Shown in pieces: positions 52,588-62,236 of a stretch of DNA of 64,000 nt. This stretch comes from Paracoccus ravus (lineage in GTDB: Bacteria > Pseudomonadota > Alphaproteobacteria > Rhodobacterales > Rhodobacteraceae): positions 1-64,000 of the forward strand of contig NZ_SDEB01000021.1 in NCBI RefSeq assembly GCF_004522175.1. The letters are read 5' to 3'. Both the position numbers and the translations under genes were made by a program. A model generated the notes under the pieces. The model searched no databases. It worked only from the letters and a program-made list of their open reading frames with translations, and had not been told where the DNA came from. The number at the start of each line of letters is the position of its first letter. Within the stretch, counting starts at the first letter, position 1.

Positions 52588-54366
52588 ATGCCCATTTATG
52601 CCGCCCCCCTGCGCGATACCCAATTCGTGCTGCATGACGTGCTCGAGATCTCGCGCCAGGACGTGCCGGGCTATGCCGATCTCGAGCCGGAATTCACCGA
52701 AGCCGTGCTGGATGCCGCAGGCAAGCTGGCTTCCGAGGTACTGGCGCCGCTGAATGCCGTGGGCGACCGTCAGGGCTGCCATCTGGAAAATGGCATCGTG
52801 CGCACCCCGGAGGGCTTCAAGGACGCCTTCGATCAGATGCGCGAGGGCGGCTGGACCGCGCTCGATTGCGACAGCGCCTATGGCGGTCAGGACATGCCCT
52901 ATGTCATGGGGCTGGCCGCGGGGGAGTATTTCGTCGCCGCGAACATGGCCTTCAACATGTATCAGGGCCTGACCCATGGCGCCTATTCGGCGATCCATGC
53001 CCATGGCTCGGATGCGCAGAAGGACACCTATCTGCCCAAGCTTGTGTCCTGCGAATGGACCGGAACCATGAACCTGACCGAGCCGCATTCCGGCACCGAT
53101 TTGGGCATGCTGCGCACCAAGGCCGTGCCGCAGGATGATGGCAGCTACGAGATCACCGGGCAGAAGATCTTCATCTCGGCGGGCGATCACGACATGGCCG
53201 AGAATGTCATCCATCTGGTCCTCGCCAAGGCCCCCGGCGGCGGCGAGGGGACCAAGGGGATCTCGCTTTTCATCGTGCCGAAATTCCTCGTCAACGAGGA
53301 TGGCAGCCTTGGCGCGCGCAATGCGGTCAGCGTCGGCAATCTGGAAGAAAAGATGGGGATTCACGGCAATTCGACTTGCGTGATGAATTATGACGGCGCG
53401 AAAGGCTGGCTGCTCGGCGACCTGCACAAGGGCATGCGCGCCATGTTCACCATGATGAACGAGGCCCGGATCGGCGTCGGGTTGCAGGGCTATGCCGTGG
53501 CCGATGCCGCCTATCAGAATGCCGTCGCCTATGCCCGCTCGCGCCTGCAGGGCCGCGCCATCACGGGCCAGGCAAACCCGACCGGCCCCGCCGATCCGCT
53601 TATCGTCCATCCCGATATCCGCCGCAGCCTGATGGAGCAGAAAAGCTTCGTCGAAGGCGCGCGGGCCCTGGCGACCTGGTGCGCCTATCTCGTCGATCGC
53701 AGCCACCGGCTCGACGACGCCGAGGCCGAAGGGCTGGTCTCGCTCCTGACGCCGGTGGTCAAGGGCTTCCTGACCGACAAGGGCTTCGAGACCACGGTGC
53801 TGGCGCAGCAGGTCTTTGGCGGCCACGGCTATATCGAGGAACAGGGCATGTCGCAATTCGTGCGCGATGCCCGGATCACCATGATCTATGAGGGCGCGAA
53901 CGGCGTGCAGGCGCTGGACCTCGTCGGGCGCAAGCTCGCCGCCGAGGGCGGCAAGCCGATGATGGGCTTCTTCGACCTCGTCAAGCAGACGATCAAGGAA
54001 CATGAAAGCGATGAAGAGCTGAAGTCGAGCTTCCTCGACCCGCTCAAGGCGGCCTCGAAGGACCTGCAGGCGGCGGTCATGCTGTTCCTCGAACAGGGCA
54101 TGAAGAACCCGAATGCGGCGCTGGCAGGCTCCTATGACTTCATGCATCTTTTCGGTCATACCGCGCTGGGGCTCATGTGGGTCCGCATGGCGGCGGCATC
54201 GCGGAAATCGCTGCTCGCCAATGCACCCGACCGCGAGTTCCACGAGGCGAAGATCGCCACCGGGCGTTACTATATGGCACGGCAACTGCCCATGACCTCG
54301 GCGCATCTGGCCCGCATCCGCAGCGGCGCGGAACCGGTCATGGCCCTGTCCGAAGAGATGTTCTGA
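52588..54366 (+). CDS. Acyl-CoA dehydrogenase, DmdC/FadE-like long form
   Basis: The 592-residue flavin enzyme has the usual segments [19 protein letters not shown] and [19 protein letters not shown], then the C-terminal [20 protein letters not shown] and catalytic-region [14 protein letters not shown]. The extra C-terminal domain of about 130 residues places it with FadE5 and the 3-methylmercaptopropionyl-CoA dehydrogenases (DmdC). DMSP breakdown or long-chain fatty-acid oxidation are both possible. It is followed by the structured element at 54379-54437. Confidence 0.9.
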   Translation: MPIYAAPLRDTQFVLHDVLEISRQDVPGYADLEPEFTEAVLDAAGKLASEVLAPLNAVGDRQGCHLENGIVRTPEGFKDAFDQMREGGWTALDCDSAYGGQDMPYVMGLAAGEYFVAANMAFNMYQGLTHGAYSAIHAHGSDAQKDTYLPKLVSCEWTGTMNLTEPHSGTDLGMLRTKAVPQDDGSYEITGQKIFISAGDHDMAENVIHLVLAKAPGGGEGTKGISLFIVPKFLVNEDGSLGARNAVSVGNLEEKMGIHGNSTCVMNYDGAKGWLLGDLHKGMRAMFTMMNEARIGVGLQGYAVADAAYQNAVAYARSRLQGRAITGQANPTGPADPLIVHPDIRRSLMEQKSFVEGARALATWCAYLVDRSHRLDDAEAEGLVSLLTPVVKGFLTDKGFETTVLAQQVFGGHGYIEEQGMSQFVRDARITMIYEGANGVQALDLVGRKLAAEGGKPMMGFFDLVKQTIKEHESDEELKSSFLDPLKAASKDLQAAVMLFLEQGMKNPNAALAGSYDFMHLFGHTALGLMWVRMAAASRKSLLANAPDREFHEAKIATGRYYMARQLPMTSAHLARIRSGAEPVMALSEEMF

Positions 54367-54378
54367 AGCGCGTGAATA

Positions 54379-54437
54379 TGCGCCCCGGTCGACCCGCATC
54401 CCTGGGGGACAGACGATGCCGGGACCTCCGGGGCGCA
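54379..54437. other. Strong intergenic hairpin, candidate structured RNA
   Basis: Perfect 10-base arms TGCGCCCCGG (54379-54388) and CCGGGGCGCA (54428-54437) enclose 39 bases with an inner GCATC/GATGC stem. It lies 12 bases after the acyl-CoA dehydrogenase stop and before the GST gene. There is no T-run, so it is not a plain terminator. A second hairpin, ACCGCA/TGCGGT, follows near 54470-54500. Type unknown. Confidence 0.5.
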
Positions 54438-54558
54438 ACCTCGACGAGTACGGTCGGTGGCAGACCCTACCGCAAGCACAGGGGTAGCAGCCTGCGGTTA
54501 AGAAACAACTAATATGACTGATCGCCCAGGCGGCCAGCGAAAATCACAGGAGGAGAAG

Positions 54559-55200
54559 ATGGCGGCAGAGTTACATTGCTTCGGTGAATCGGGACATTCC
54601 TACAAGGTCGCACTGATGATGCAGTTGACCGGCTATGACTGGTCGCCGGTATTTGTCGATTTCTTCGGAGGTGCGACCCGCAGTCCGGACTATCGCGCGC
54701 TGAACGGCATGGCCGAAGCCCCGGTCTTTATCGAGGGCGACACCCACCTCACCCAGTCCGGCGTCATCCTGCTGCATCTGGCGGAAAAAACCGGGCAGTT
54801 CCTCGATGGCGACCGCAATGAAATTTTGCGCTGGCTCTTTTGGGACAATCACAAAGGCTCGGGGCAATTCGGAACTTTGCGCTTCCTGATGAATTTCCTG
54901 CCCCCCGAAAAGCGCCCGGCCGAGGTGATCGGCTTCCTGCAAGGGCGCGTGCGCGCGGCGCTGAAAACCCTCGACGCTCATCTGGCGGGGCGCGATTGGC
55001 TGGCGGGGGAAAACCCGACCATCGCCGACTTCTCGTGCTGCGGCTACCTTTTCTATGACGAACCCTTCGGCTTCGACCGCGCCGAATGGCCCCATATCGA
55101 CGGCTGGCTCACGCGCATCGCGGCGCTGCCCGGCTGGAAACACCCCTATGATCTGATGCCCGGAAACCCTGCTGAGCGGGCATCGAAGGAGGACGCATGA
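54559..55200 (+). CDS. Glutathione S-transferase family protein
   Basis: The 213-residue cytosolic GST has an N-terminal thioredoxin-like domain (LHCFGESGHSYKVALMMQLTG, key part CFGESGHSYKVALMM, with DFFGGATRSPDYRALNG) and a C-terminal helical domain (LDAHLAGRDWLAGENPTIAD). I chose ATG 54559 because AGGAGG lies seven bases upstream. Its stop overlaps the thiolase start by four bases, which ties it to the beta-oxidation operon. Possible roles are detoxifying reactive acyl intermediates or an isomerase step; substrate unknown. Confidence 0.9.
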   Translation: MAAELHCFGESGHSYKVALMMQLTGYDWSPVFVDFFGGATRSPDYRALNGMAEAPVFIEGDTHLTQSGVILLHLAEKTGQFLDGDRNEILRWLFWDNHKGSGQFGTLRFLMNFLPPEKRPAEVIGFLQGRVRAALKTLDAHLAGRDWLAGENPTIADFSCCGYLFYDEPFGFDRAEWPHIDGWLTRIAALPGWKHPYDLMPGNPAERASKEDA

Positions 55201-56408
55201 CCGAAGCCTATATCTATGACGCCGCACGCACCCCGCGCGGCAAGGGCCGCCCCGATGGCAGCCTGCACGAGGTCACCTCGGTCGCTTTGTCAGCCCGCCT
55301 GCTGAATGCCGTCAAGGAGCGCAACGGTCTTGAGGGCCATGCCGTCGAGGACGTGATCTGGGGCAATGTCACGCAGGTCAAGGAACAGGGCGGCTGCCTT
55401 GCCCGTTCGGCGGTGCTGGCCTCGAACCTCGATCAGTCGATCCCCGGTCTGGCAATCAACCGCTTCTGCGCCTCTGGCATGGAGGCGGTGAACCTTGCCG
55501 CGAACCAGGTGAAGGGCGGCGCGGGTCAGGCCTATATCGCAGGCGGGGTCGAGATGATGGGCCGCGTCGCCATGGGCAGCGATGGCGCGGCGATTGCCGT
55601 GGATCCCGGTCTGACCTTTGGCACCTATTTCGTGCCGCAGGGCATCTCGGCCGATATCATCGCGACCGAATATGGCTTTAGCCGCGAGGATGCCGATGCG
55701 CTGGCCGTCGAATCCCAGCGCCGCGCGGCTGCCGCATGGGCCGAGAACCGCTTCGCGAAATCCATTGTTCCGGTGCTGGATCAGAATGGCCTGACCATTC
55801 TGGACCGCGATGAATATATGCGCCCCGGCACCAGCATCGAGGACCTTGCCAAGCTCAAGGCCAGCTTCAAGGAGATGGGCGAGATGATGCCCGGCTTCGA
55901 CAAGGTGGCGATGCTGAAATACCCGCATCTCGACCATATCGAGCATATCCACCATGCCGGGAACTCGTCGGGCATCGTGGACGGGGCCGCCGCCGTGCTG
56001 ATCGGCAATGCGGAATTCGGCAAGGCCCATGGCCTGAAGCCGCGCGCCCGCATCCGCGCCACCGCCAAGATCGGCACCGACCCGACGATCATGCTGACCG
56101 GCCCGGTTCCGGTGACCGAGAAGATCCTGCACGACAGCGGCATGGCGATCAGCGACATTGACCTTTTCGAGGTCAACGAAGCCTTCGCCTCGGTCGTACT
56201 GCGCTTTCAGCAGGCGTTTCAGGTCGATCCCAGCGTCGTCAACGTCAATGGCGGCTCGATTGCGATGGGCCACCCCTTGGGCGCGACGGGAGCAATCATC
56301 ATCGGCACGCTCTTGGACGAGCTGGAGCGTCAGGACAAAACCATCGGCCTTGCCACCTTGTGCATCGCCTCGGGCATGGGTGCGGCCACGATCATCGAGA
56401 GGGTGTGA
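55197..56408 (+). CDS. fadA: Acetyl-CoA acyltransferase (beta-oxidation thiolase)
   Basis: Thiolytic cleavage of 3-ketoacyl-CoA, last step of beta-oxidation. The 403-residue protein has nucleophile Cys91 in [13 protein letters not shown], the signature [19 protein letters not shown] near residue 355, and the second catalytic Cys in [11 protein letters not shown]. It overlaps both neighbours (GST by four bases, cupin by one), so the operon is tight. Confidence 0.94.
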   Translation: MTEAYIYDAARTPRGKGRPDGSLHEVTSVALSARLLNAVKERNGLEGHAVEDVIWGNVTQVKEQGGCLARSAVLASNLDQSIPGLAINRFCASGMEAVNLAANQVKGGAGQAYIAGGVEMMGRVAMGSDGAAIAVDPGLTFGTYFVPQGISADIIATEYGFSREDADALAVESQRRAAAAWAENRFAKSIVPVLDQNGLTILDRDEYMRPGTSIEDLAKLKASFKEMGEMMPGFDKVAMLKYPHLDHIEHIHHAGNSSGIVDGAAAVLIGNAEFGKAHGLKPRARIRATAKIGTDPTIMLTGPVPVTEKILHDSGMAISDIDLFEVNEAFASVVLRFQQAFQVDPSVVNVNGGSIAMGHPLGATGAIIIGTLLDELERQDKTIGLATLCIASGMGAATIIERV

Positions 56409-56905
56409 TGCCAAAACTCGACCTCGCGACGGCCCCGGTCAAACGTGGGTCAATCTATCCCGAGCCCTATGCCAGCCAGATGGCCGGGCGCTCGTCCCTG
56501 CGCTTGGGCGAAATGGCGGGGCTGACCCAATTCGGGGTCAACCTCGTCATGCTCGAGCCCGGCGCGGTCGCCTCGCTGCGCCATTGGCACCTGCGCGAGG
56601 ATGAATTCGCCATCGTCCTTTCCGGGGCGCTGATCCTGATCGAGGATGCGGGCGAGACGCCCATGGGTCCGGGCGATTGCGCCGCTTGGAAAGCGGGCGA
56701 GGCGAATGGGCATCGCTTCGTCAACCGCACCGATGCGCAGGCAAGCTTCCTCGTCATCGGCTCCAAAGACCCTGACGAGGTCTGCACCTATTCCGATGTG
56801 GACCTGAAATTACTGCTGACGGGCGGCAAGCCCCGCTTCACCTACCATGACGGCAGCGAATGGACCGAGCCTCGCGACCTCGCGCCGAAGGGAGAGACAG
56901 AATGA
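56408..56905 (+). CDS. Cupin-domain protein inside the beta-oxidation operon
   Basis: The 165-residue single-cupin protein has motif 1 LRHWHLREDEFAIVLSGALIL (residues about 59-79; metal-ligand His-His-Glu) and motif 2 GPGDCAAWKAGEANGHRFVN (with His). It starts one base inside the fadA stop (TGATG) and ends four bases inside the fadB-like start, so it is coupled on both sides. Its catalytic or sensory role is unknown. Confidence 0.85.
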   Translation: MPKLDLATAPVKRGSIYPEPYASQMAGRSSLRLGEMAGLTQFGVNLVMLEPGAVASLRHWHLREDEFAIVLSGALILIEDAGETPMGPGDCAAWKAGEANGHRFVNRTDAQASFLVIGSKDPDEVCTYSDVDLKLLLTGGKPRFTYHDGSEWTEPRDLAPKGETE

Positions 56906-59085
56906 CCGATTTCACCATGAAAAAGGACGCCGATGGCGTCGCCCTCATCACTTGGGACGCCGAGGCCAAGTCGATGAACGTGCTGACCATGGAGGGGGCT
57001 GCGGAACTCAGCGCCCTGATCGACGAGGCGCTGGCGGATGCCAGCGTGAAGGGCGTGGTCCTGACCTCGGGCAAGAAGGATTTCGCCGGGGGAATGGATC
57101 TGAACGTCATTGCCGGCATGAAGGCGGGCGGCGCGCAGGGTGTGTTCGACGGCGTGATGGGGCTGCATCATCTGCTGCGCAAGATCGAGCTTGCCGGCAT
57201 GGATGCCAAGACGAAAAAGGGCGGCAAGCCCATCGCCACCGCCCTGCCCGGCACCGCTTTGGGGATCGGGCTGGAACTTCCGCTGGCCACGCATCGCATC
57301 TTTGCCGCCGACAATCCGAAGGCCAAGATCGGCCTGCCGGAAATCATGGTCGGCATTTTCCCCGGCGGCGGTGGTACGACGCGGCTGACGCGCAAACTCG
57401 GCGCGATGATGGCGGCACCGTTCCTGCTGGAAGGAAAGCTTTCCGACCCGACGAAGGCCAAGGCGGCGGGGCTGATCGACGAGGTCGTGGCCGATCCGGT
57501 CGCTGCCGCCCGCGAATGGGTGCTGAAAGCCACGGATGCCGATCTGGTCAAGCCGTGGGATGCCAAGGGCTACAAAATGCCCGGCGGCGAACCCTATCAC
57601 CCGGCCGGTTTCATGACCTTTGTCGGGGCCTCGGCCATGGTGCATGGCAAGACCATGGGCGTCTATCCGGCGGCGAAAGCCCTGCTTTCGGCGGTCTATG
57701 AGGGCGCGCTCGTGCCCTTCGACACCGCGCTGAAGATCGAGGCGCGCTGGTTCACCAATCTCTTGATGAACCCCAGTTCCTCGGCGATGATCCGCAGCCT
57801 TTTCATCAACAAGGAGGCGCTGGAGAAAGGCGCGAACCGCCCCGAGGCCCCCGACCAGACGGTGAAAAAACTCGGCATCCTCGGCGCGGGCATGATGGGC
57901 GCGGGCATTGCCTATGTCTCGGCCATGGCCGGGATCGAGGTCGTGCTGATCGACAATGCGCAGGACGCTGCCGAACGCGGCAAAGCCTATTCGACGGGCT
58001 TGCTCGACAAGGCGATCTCGCGCCGGAAATCGACCGAGGAGAAAAAGGCGGAAGTTCTCGCCCGCATCACGGCGACAACCGATTACGCCGCGCTGCAAGG
58101 CTGCGATCTGATCGTCGAGGCGGTTTTCGAGGACCCCACCGTCAAGGCCGATGTCACCAAACGCGCCGAGGCCGTCATCCCCGGGGATGCGATCTTTGCC
58201 ACCAATACCTCGACCCTGCCGATCTCGGGCCTCGCGAAAGCCAGTGCCCGCCCCGAGCAGTTCATCGGCATCCATTTCTTCTCGCCCGTGGATAAGATGC
58301 TTCTGGTCGAGATCATCAAGGGCAAGGAGACCGGTCCCCGCGCCGTTGCCAAGGCGCTGGATTTCGTCCGCCAGATCAGGAAGACCCCCATCGTCGTCAA
58401 TGACGCGCGCTTCTTCTACGCCAACCGCTGCATCATCCCCTATATCAACGAGGGCATTCGCATGGTAGCCGAGGGCGTCAGCCCGGTGCTGATCGAGAAT
58501 GCCGCCAAGATGATGGGGATGCCACTGGGCCCGCTGCAATTGGTCGACGAAACCTCGATTGATCTCGGCGTGAAGATCGCCAAGGCGACCCGCGCGGCGA
58601 TGGGCGATGCCTATCCCGATGGCGCAATCGATGAGGTCATCTTCAAGCTCGCCGATGCGGGTCGTCTGGGGCGCAAGGCCAAAGCGGGTTTCTATGACTA
58701 TGACGAGGCGGGCAAGCGTCAGGGCCTGTGGTCGGGCATCGCTGATGCATGGCCCGAGGCCGAGACCCAGCCGGACCTGACCGAGATCCAGCACCGCCTG
58801 ATGTTCATTCAATCGCTCGAAGCCGTCCGCGCATTGGAGGAAGGCGTCCTCGAAGACATCCGCGAAGGCGATGTCGGCGCGATCCTTGGCTGGGGCTTTG
58901 CGCCTTGGTCGGGCGGCCCGTTCAGTTGGCTCGACATCATGGGTGCAGAGCGCGCGGCAGCGATCTCGGGTGATCTTGCCGCAAAATTCGGGCCGCGCTT
59001 CGCCGTGCCGAAGCTTCTGAGCGACATGGTGGCCAAGGGCGAAAGCTTCTATGGCCCCGAGGGCGCGGCCCACAAAGCCGCCTGA
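56902..59085 (+). CDS. fadB: Bifunctional enoyl-CoA hydratase/3-hydroxyacyl-CoA dehydrogenase
   Basis: Carries out two steps of beta-oxidation. The 727-residue protein has an N-terminal hydratase domain (about 1-185; LPEIMVGIFPGGGGTTRL), an NAD-binding domain starting KKLGILGAGMMGAGIAY (near 320), and a 3HCDH C-terminal domain with NRCIIPYINEGIRMVAEG and DYDEAGKRQG. I chose ATG 56902, four bases inside the cupin stop. It could equally be called FadJ. A clear terminator follows. Confidence 0.95.
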   Translation: MTDFTMKKDADGVALITWDAEAKSMNVLTMEGAAELSALIDEALADASVKGVVLTSGKKDFAGGMDLNVIAGMKAGGAQGVFDGVMGLHHLLRKIELAGMDAKTKKGGKPIATALPGTALGIGLELPLATHRIFAADNPKAKIGLPEIMVGIFPGGGGTTRLTRKLGAMMAAPFLLEGKLSDPTKAKAAGLIDEVVADPVAAAREWVLKATDADLVKPWDAKGYKMPGGEPYHPAGFMTFVGASAMVHGKTMGVYPAAKALLSAVYEGALVPFDTALKIEARWFTNLLMNPSSSAMIRSLFINKEALEKGANRPEAPDQTVKKLGILGAGMMGAGIAYVSAMAGIEVVLIDNAQDAAERGKAYSTGLLDKAISRRKSTEEKKAEVLARITATTDYAALQGCDLIVEAVFEDPTVKADVTKRAEAVIPGDAIFATNTSTLPISGLAKASARPEQFIGIHFFSPVDKMLLVEIIKGKETGPRAVAKALDFVRQIRKTPIVVNDARFFYANRCIIPYINEGIRMVAEGVSPVLIENAAKMMGMPLGPLQLVDETSIDLGVKIAKATRAAMGDAYPDGAIDEVIFKLADAGRLGRKAKAGFYDYDEAGKRQGLWSGIADAWPEAETQPDLTEIQHRLMFIQSLEAVRALEEGVLEDIREGDVGAILGWGFAPWSGGPFSWLDIMGAERAAAISGDLAAKFGPRFAVPKLLSDMVAKGESFYGPEGAAHKAA

Positions 59086-59094
59086 CGACATGAT

Positions 59095-59124
59095 AAAAGG
59101 GGCCGGGGAAAGCCGGCCCTTTTT
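59095..59124 (+). terminator. Rho-independent terminator of the beta-oxidation operon
   Basis: Stem AAAAGGGGCCGG with CCGGCCCTTTTT around the loop GGAAAG; the T-run is part of the right arm. It starts nine bases after the fadB stop. Confidence 0.88.
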
Positions 59125-59140
59125 GCAATCGGAGGATGGG

Positions 59141-59518
59141 ATGGATCAGGTCAGCGGCGGCTGTCTTTGCGGCAGCGTCAGGATCACGGCCAAAGGCCAG
59201 CCGCATCGCGTCGGCCTTTGCCATTGCCTTGATTGCCGGAAGCATGGCGGCGCACCTTTCGCGGCGCTTGCTATTTTCCCGCGCGATGCGGTCAGCATCC
59301 AGGGCGAAACCCGCGCCTATCAGGGGCGGCATTTCTGCCCGGATTGTGGCTCGACGGTCTTCGGCGTCTCAGAGGACGAGGTCGAAATCGCCCTCGGCAG
59401 TTTCGACGCGCCGGATCTTTTTGCGCCAAGCTATGAGCTTTGGACGATCCGGCGCGAAAGCTGGCTGCCGGATCTCGGTCTGCGGCAATATCCCCGCAAC
59501 CGAGACCCGGCAGACTAG
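59141..59518 (+). CDS. GFA-family zinc protein (glutathione-dependent formaldehyde-activating type)
   Basis: The 125-residue single-domain protein has the family zinc ligands in order: GGCLCGSVRI, GLCHCLDCRKHGGA and HFCPDCGSTVFG. GFA proteins bind zinc; the founding member speeds formaldehyde-glutathione adduct formation in Paracoccus, but most members have unproven roles. The start ATG 59141 has GGAGGATGGG upstream. It converges with the kinase gene after three bases. Confidence 0.88.
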   Translation: MDQVSGGCLCGSVRITAKGQPHRVGLCHCLDCRKHGGAPFAALAIFPRDAVSIQGETRAYQGRHFCPDCGSTVFGVSEDEVEIALGSFDAPDLFAPSYELWTIRRESWLPDLGLRQYPRNRDPAD

Positions 59519-59521
59519 GGG

Positions 59522-60529
59522 TCAGATCAGACCTTCGGCGCGGAAGGCAGCCCTGAGGTCGCTTTCGGGACGCGCGCCGACATGGGAGATGACCTCGGCG
59601 GCGGCAATGCAGCCCATCCGGCCCGCGACCGCCAGCGGCGCGCCGGTCGCAAGGCCGTAGATCAGCCCGGCGGCGAATTGGTCCCCTGCCCCGGTCGCAT
59701 CGACTGGCACGATCTTGTTCACCGGCGCGGTCACGCGCTCATCGCCACGGATCAGAATGGCGTCCTCGCCCGAACAGGTGCAGATCACCGTGCCGCAATC
59801 GGCGGATGCCAGACGCAGCGCCTCGTCGAGATCGGTGACCTGATAGAGCGAGGTCCATTCATGGACATTGCCGATCACATAATCCATCGGCCCGGCGACG
59901 AGGCGGCGGAAGCCCTCGCGGTGGCGATCGACGCAGAACGGGTCCGAAAGCGCGATCCCGGCCTGCCCCCCCGCCTTGTGGCAGGCCTCGGCCGCCTTGA
60001 GAAAGGCCGCTTTGCCCATGTCCTTGTCGAAGAGATAGCCTTCGAGGAAGAGCCAATCCGCTCCGCTGAAGGTGGCGGGGTTCACGTCCTCGGCGCCAAG
60101 CTCGGCCGAGATCCCCAGATAGGTGTTCATCGACCGCTCGCCATCCGGCGTCACGAAGATGATCGAGCGCGACGTCGGCTGCACCTCGCCCGCGACGGGC
60201 GGATTGACGAAGACCGTGCCCGAGGCCTCGGTCTGCTCGGCATAGGATAGGCCCAGAGGATCGCCCGCGACGCGACCGATAAAGGCCGTGCGCAGGCCCA
60301 TCATGCCGATGCCTGCCAGCGTATTCGCCACCGAGCCGCCAGGGACCAGACGCGCCTTCTGCGCCTCGGCATCGGCGGATTGCGCCGCCATCAGGAATTC
60401 CGAGCGCTCACGGTCGATCAGCTGCATGATCCCCTTTTCGATGCCGAGACGGCCAAGGCTCGCATCAGAGGTGGGCGCGATCACATCCATGATCGCATTG
60501 CCGATCCCGATCACATAAGGGGTCGTCAT
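59522..60529 (-). CDS. PfkB-family kinase, probably adenosine kinase
   Basis: The 335-residue ribokinase-fold enzyme has the PfkB signature 2 VPVDATGAGDQFAAGLIYG (catalytic Asp in GAGD). The N-terminal GGSVANTLAGIGMMGLRTA and the HEWTSLYQV region look like adenosine-kinase-type members. Its stop is three bases from the GFA gene stop; upstream, nth overlaps its start by four bases, so nth and the kinase are a pair. Confidence 0.88.
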   Translation of the reverse strand: MTTPYVIGIGNAIMDVIAPTSDASLGRLGIEKGIMQLIDRERSEFLMAAQSADAEAQKARLVPGGSVANTLAGIGMMGLRTAFIGRVAGDPLGLSYAEQTEASGTVFVNPPVAGEVQPTSRSIIFVTPDGERSMNTYLGISAELGAEDVNPATFSGADWLFLEGYLFDKDMGKAAFLKAAEACHKAGGQAGIALSDPFCVDRHREGFRRLVAGPMDYVIGNVHEWTSLYQVTDLDEALRLASADCGTVICTCSGEDAILIRGDERVTAPVNKIVPVDATGAGDQFAAGLIYGLATGAPLAVAGRMGCIAAAEVISHVGARPESDLRAAFRAEGLI

Positions 60530-61194
60530 TCGGTTTTCTCCTCAAAGGGGCAGAGGTCTTCGATGGGGCAGATCTTGCAACGCGGGCGGCGGGCCTGACA
60601 GATATAGCGGCCATGCAGGATCAGCCAGTGATGACAGTTTTGCTGGAACATGACGGGGATATTGTCCTCGATGGCACGTTCCACGGCATCGACATCGCGG
60701 CCCGGCGCAATCCGGGTGCGGTTGCCGACGCGGAAGATATGGGTATCCACCGCCTGGGCCGGAAAGTTGAAGGTGCTGTTCAGCACGACATTCGCGGTCT
60801 TGCGCCCGACACCCGGCAGCGACATTAGCGCGGCGCGCGATTGCGGCACCTCGCCGCCGAACTCATCGACCAGCCGCTGCGACAGCGCGATGACATTCTT
60901 GGCCTTTTGCCGGTAGAGGCCGATGGTCTTGATTTCCTCGGTCAGCGCCTCGAGGCCCAGATCCAACATTTGCCGGGGTGTGGTGACCTTGCGAAACAGA
61001 TTCTTCGTCGCCTTGTTCACACCCACATCCGTCGATTGCGCGGACATCGCGACGGCGACAAGCAGGGTGAAGGCGTTGACATATTCAAGCTCGGTCACCG
61101 GAGACGGGTTCGCCTCGCGGAAACGCGAAAATATCTCGACCTGCGTGCCATAGGGCAAGGCAGCGGGGGTTCTGGAAGCGGGTGAGCGGGCCAT
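60526..61194 (-). CDS. nth: Endonuclease III
   Basis: Removes oxidised pyrimidines and cleaves at abasic sites. The 222 residues have the helix-hairpin-helix LPGVGRKTANVVL with catalytic Lys132, catalytic Asp150 in VDTHIFRVGNR, and the [4Fe-4S] cysteines at 199, 206, 209 and 215 (CQARRPRCKICPIEDLC). The ATG 61194 is the chosen start. It diverges from the OmpA lipoprotein gene over 248 bases. Confidence 0.97.
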   Translation of the reverse strand: MARSPASRTPAALPYGTQVEIFSRFREANPSPVTELEYVNAFTLLVAVAMSAQSTDVGVNKATKNLFRKVTTPRQMLDLGLEALTEEIKTIGLYRQKAKNVIALSQRLVDEFGGEVPQSRAALMSLPGVGRKTANVVLNSTFNFPAQAVDTHIFRVGNRTRIAPGRDVDAVERAIEDNIPVMFQQNCHHWLILHGRYICQARRPRCKICPIEDLCPFEEKTE

Positions 61195-61442
61195 GAAGAT
61201 GAGATGCCCCGCTCAGCCGCGCAGTGCAAGCATCCGCACCCGAAACGCTGCGCGAAAAGCGGTCCTACACGCGGAACACACACGGAATTGTCACGCATTC
61301 CTGTGGAGTTGCCCCGGAACCCGTGCCATGTTCACCTCGTTTGGGCATCAGCGCCGGTCTTGGCAAAAAATCAATGGCAGGATCGGCACCGTCGTTTGGA
61401 CAGGCGACGTTCGATCGCCCCAGAAGGAAAGGCATAACGAAA
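61195..61442. other. Divergent spacer between nth and the OmpA lipoprotein gene
   Basis: A 248-base region without a believable small gene; short open frames here are out-of-frame noise. No strong promoter match was found for either direction. Confidence 0.4.
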
Positions 61443-62099
61443 ATGAACACCCGCTTCTCTCTGCTGCTCGCCACGACCGGCCTGCTTGCACTTGGCGCCT
61501 GTGCGACCACCACCGATCCCTATGGCAACCCGACCACCGGCGGCATGAGCAAGGCGCAGCAGGGCGCGCTCGCCGGCGCGGTCGTGGGCGGCCTGGTCGG
61601 TGCTGGCGAAAGCAGGGAAAACGCGATCAAGGGCGCAGTCATCGGTGCGACCGCCGGTGCTGTCGGCGGCTCGATCCTTGACCAGCAGCAGAAGGCACTT
61701 CAGCAATCGCTGAACAACCCGAACATCCAGATTGTCAACAATGGCACCTACCTGACCGTTGTCATGCCGGAATCGACGCTCTTCGCGACGGATTCGGCGG
61801 CCGTGGGCGCACAGGGGCAGAATGATCTCTACACGATCGCGCGCAACCTGAACCAGTATCCCAACAGCCGGGTGCAGGTCGTCGGCCATACCGACAGCAC
61901 CGGGTCTGCGGCCTATAACCAGGATCTTTCCGAGCGTCGCGCGCGTTCCGTCGCGGGCCTGCTGTCGGCGGGCGGCGTTTCCACCAACCGCCTCAGCACC
62001 TCGGGACGCGGCGCTTCGGCCCCAGTCGCCTCGAATGACAGCGCATCTGGTCGTGCGCAGAACCGCCGCGTCGAGATCCTCATCATCCCCAACCGCTGA
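61443..62099 (+). CDS. OmpA-family outer-membrane lipoprotein with glycine zipper
   Basis: The 218-residue protein has a lipoprotein signal with lipobox LGAC (Cys20). A glycine-zipper region follows (GALAGAVVGGLVGAGE and AVIGATAGAVGGSIL, about 40-80). The C-terminal OmpA domain has the peptidoglycan-binding VGHTDSTGSAAYNQDLSERR (key Asp and Arg). Similar to E. coli YiaD. It ties the outer membrane to peptidoglycan. It ends at a strong terminator. Confidence 0.93.
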   Translation: MNTRFSLLLATTGLLALGACATTTDPYGNPTTGGMSKAQQGALAGAVVGGLVGAGESRENAIKGAVIGATAGAVGGSILDQQQKALQQSLNNPNIQIVNNGTYLTVVMPESTLFATDSAAVGAQGQNDLYTIARNLNQYPNSRVQVVGHTDSTGSAAYNQDLSERRARSVAGLLSAGGVSTNRLSTSGRGASAPVASNDSASGRAQNRRVEILIIPNR

Positions 62100-62123
62100 C
62101 GCGGCACGAGGAATACATTCGGG

Positions 62124-62149
62124 AAGGGCCGGCCCGTGCCGGCCCTTTT
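62124..62149 (+). terminator. Rho-independent terminator of the OmpA lipoprotein gene
   Basis: Perfect 10-base arms AAGGGCCGGC (62124-62133) and GCCGGCCCTT (62138-62147) with loop CCGT, followed by TT. Confidence 0.88.
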
Positions 62150-62165
62150 GCTTTCCGGACATAGG

Positions 62166-62192
62166 AAAAACCCCGGATGTTTCCATCCGGGG
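62166..62192 (-). terminator. Rho-independent terminator of the atp Fo operon
   Basis: On the minus strand CCCCGGATG, loop GAAA, CATCCGGGG, then TTTTT (62166-62170). It lies 45 bases past the atpF stop and ends the operon. Confidence 0.9.
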
Positions 62193-62236
62193 TCAGATCG
62201 CAGTCCCTTGGGTCGTTGGCCGACCCTTCGCGTTCG

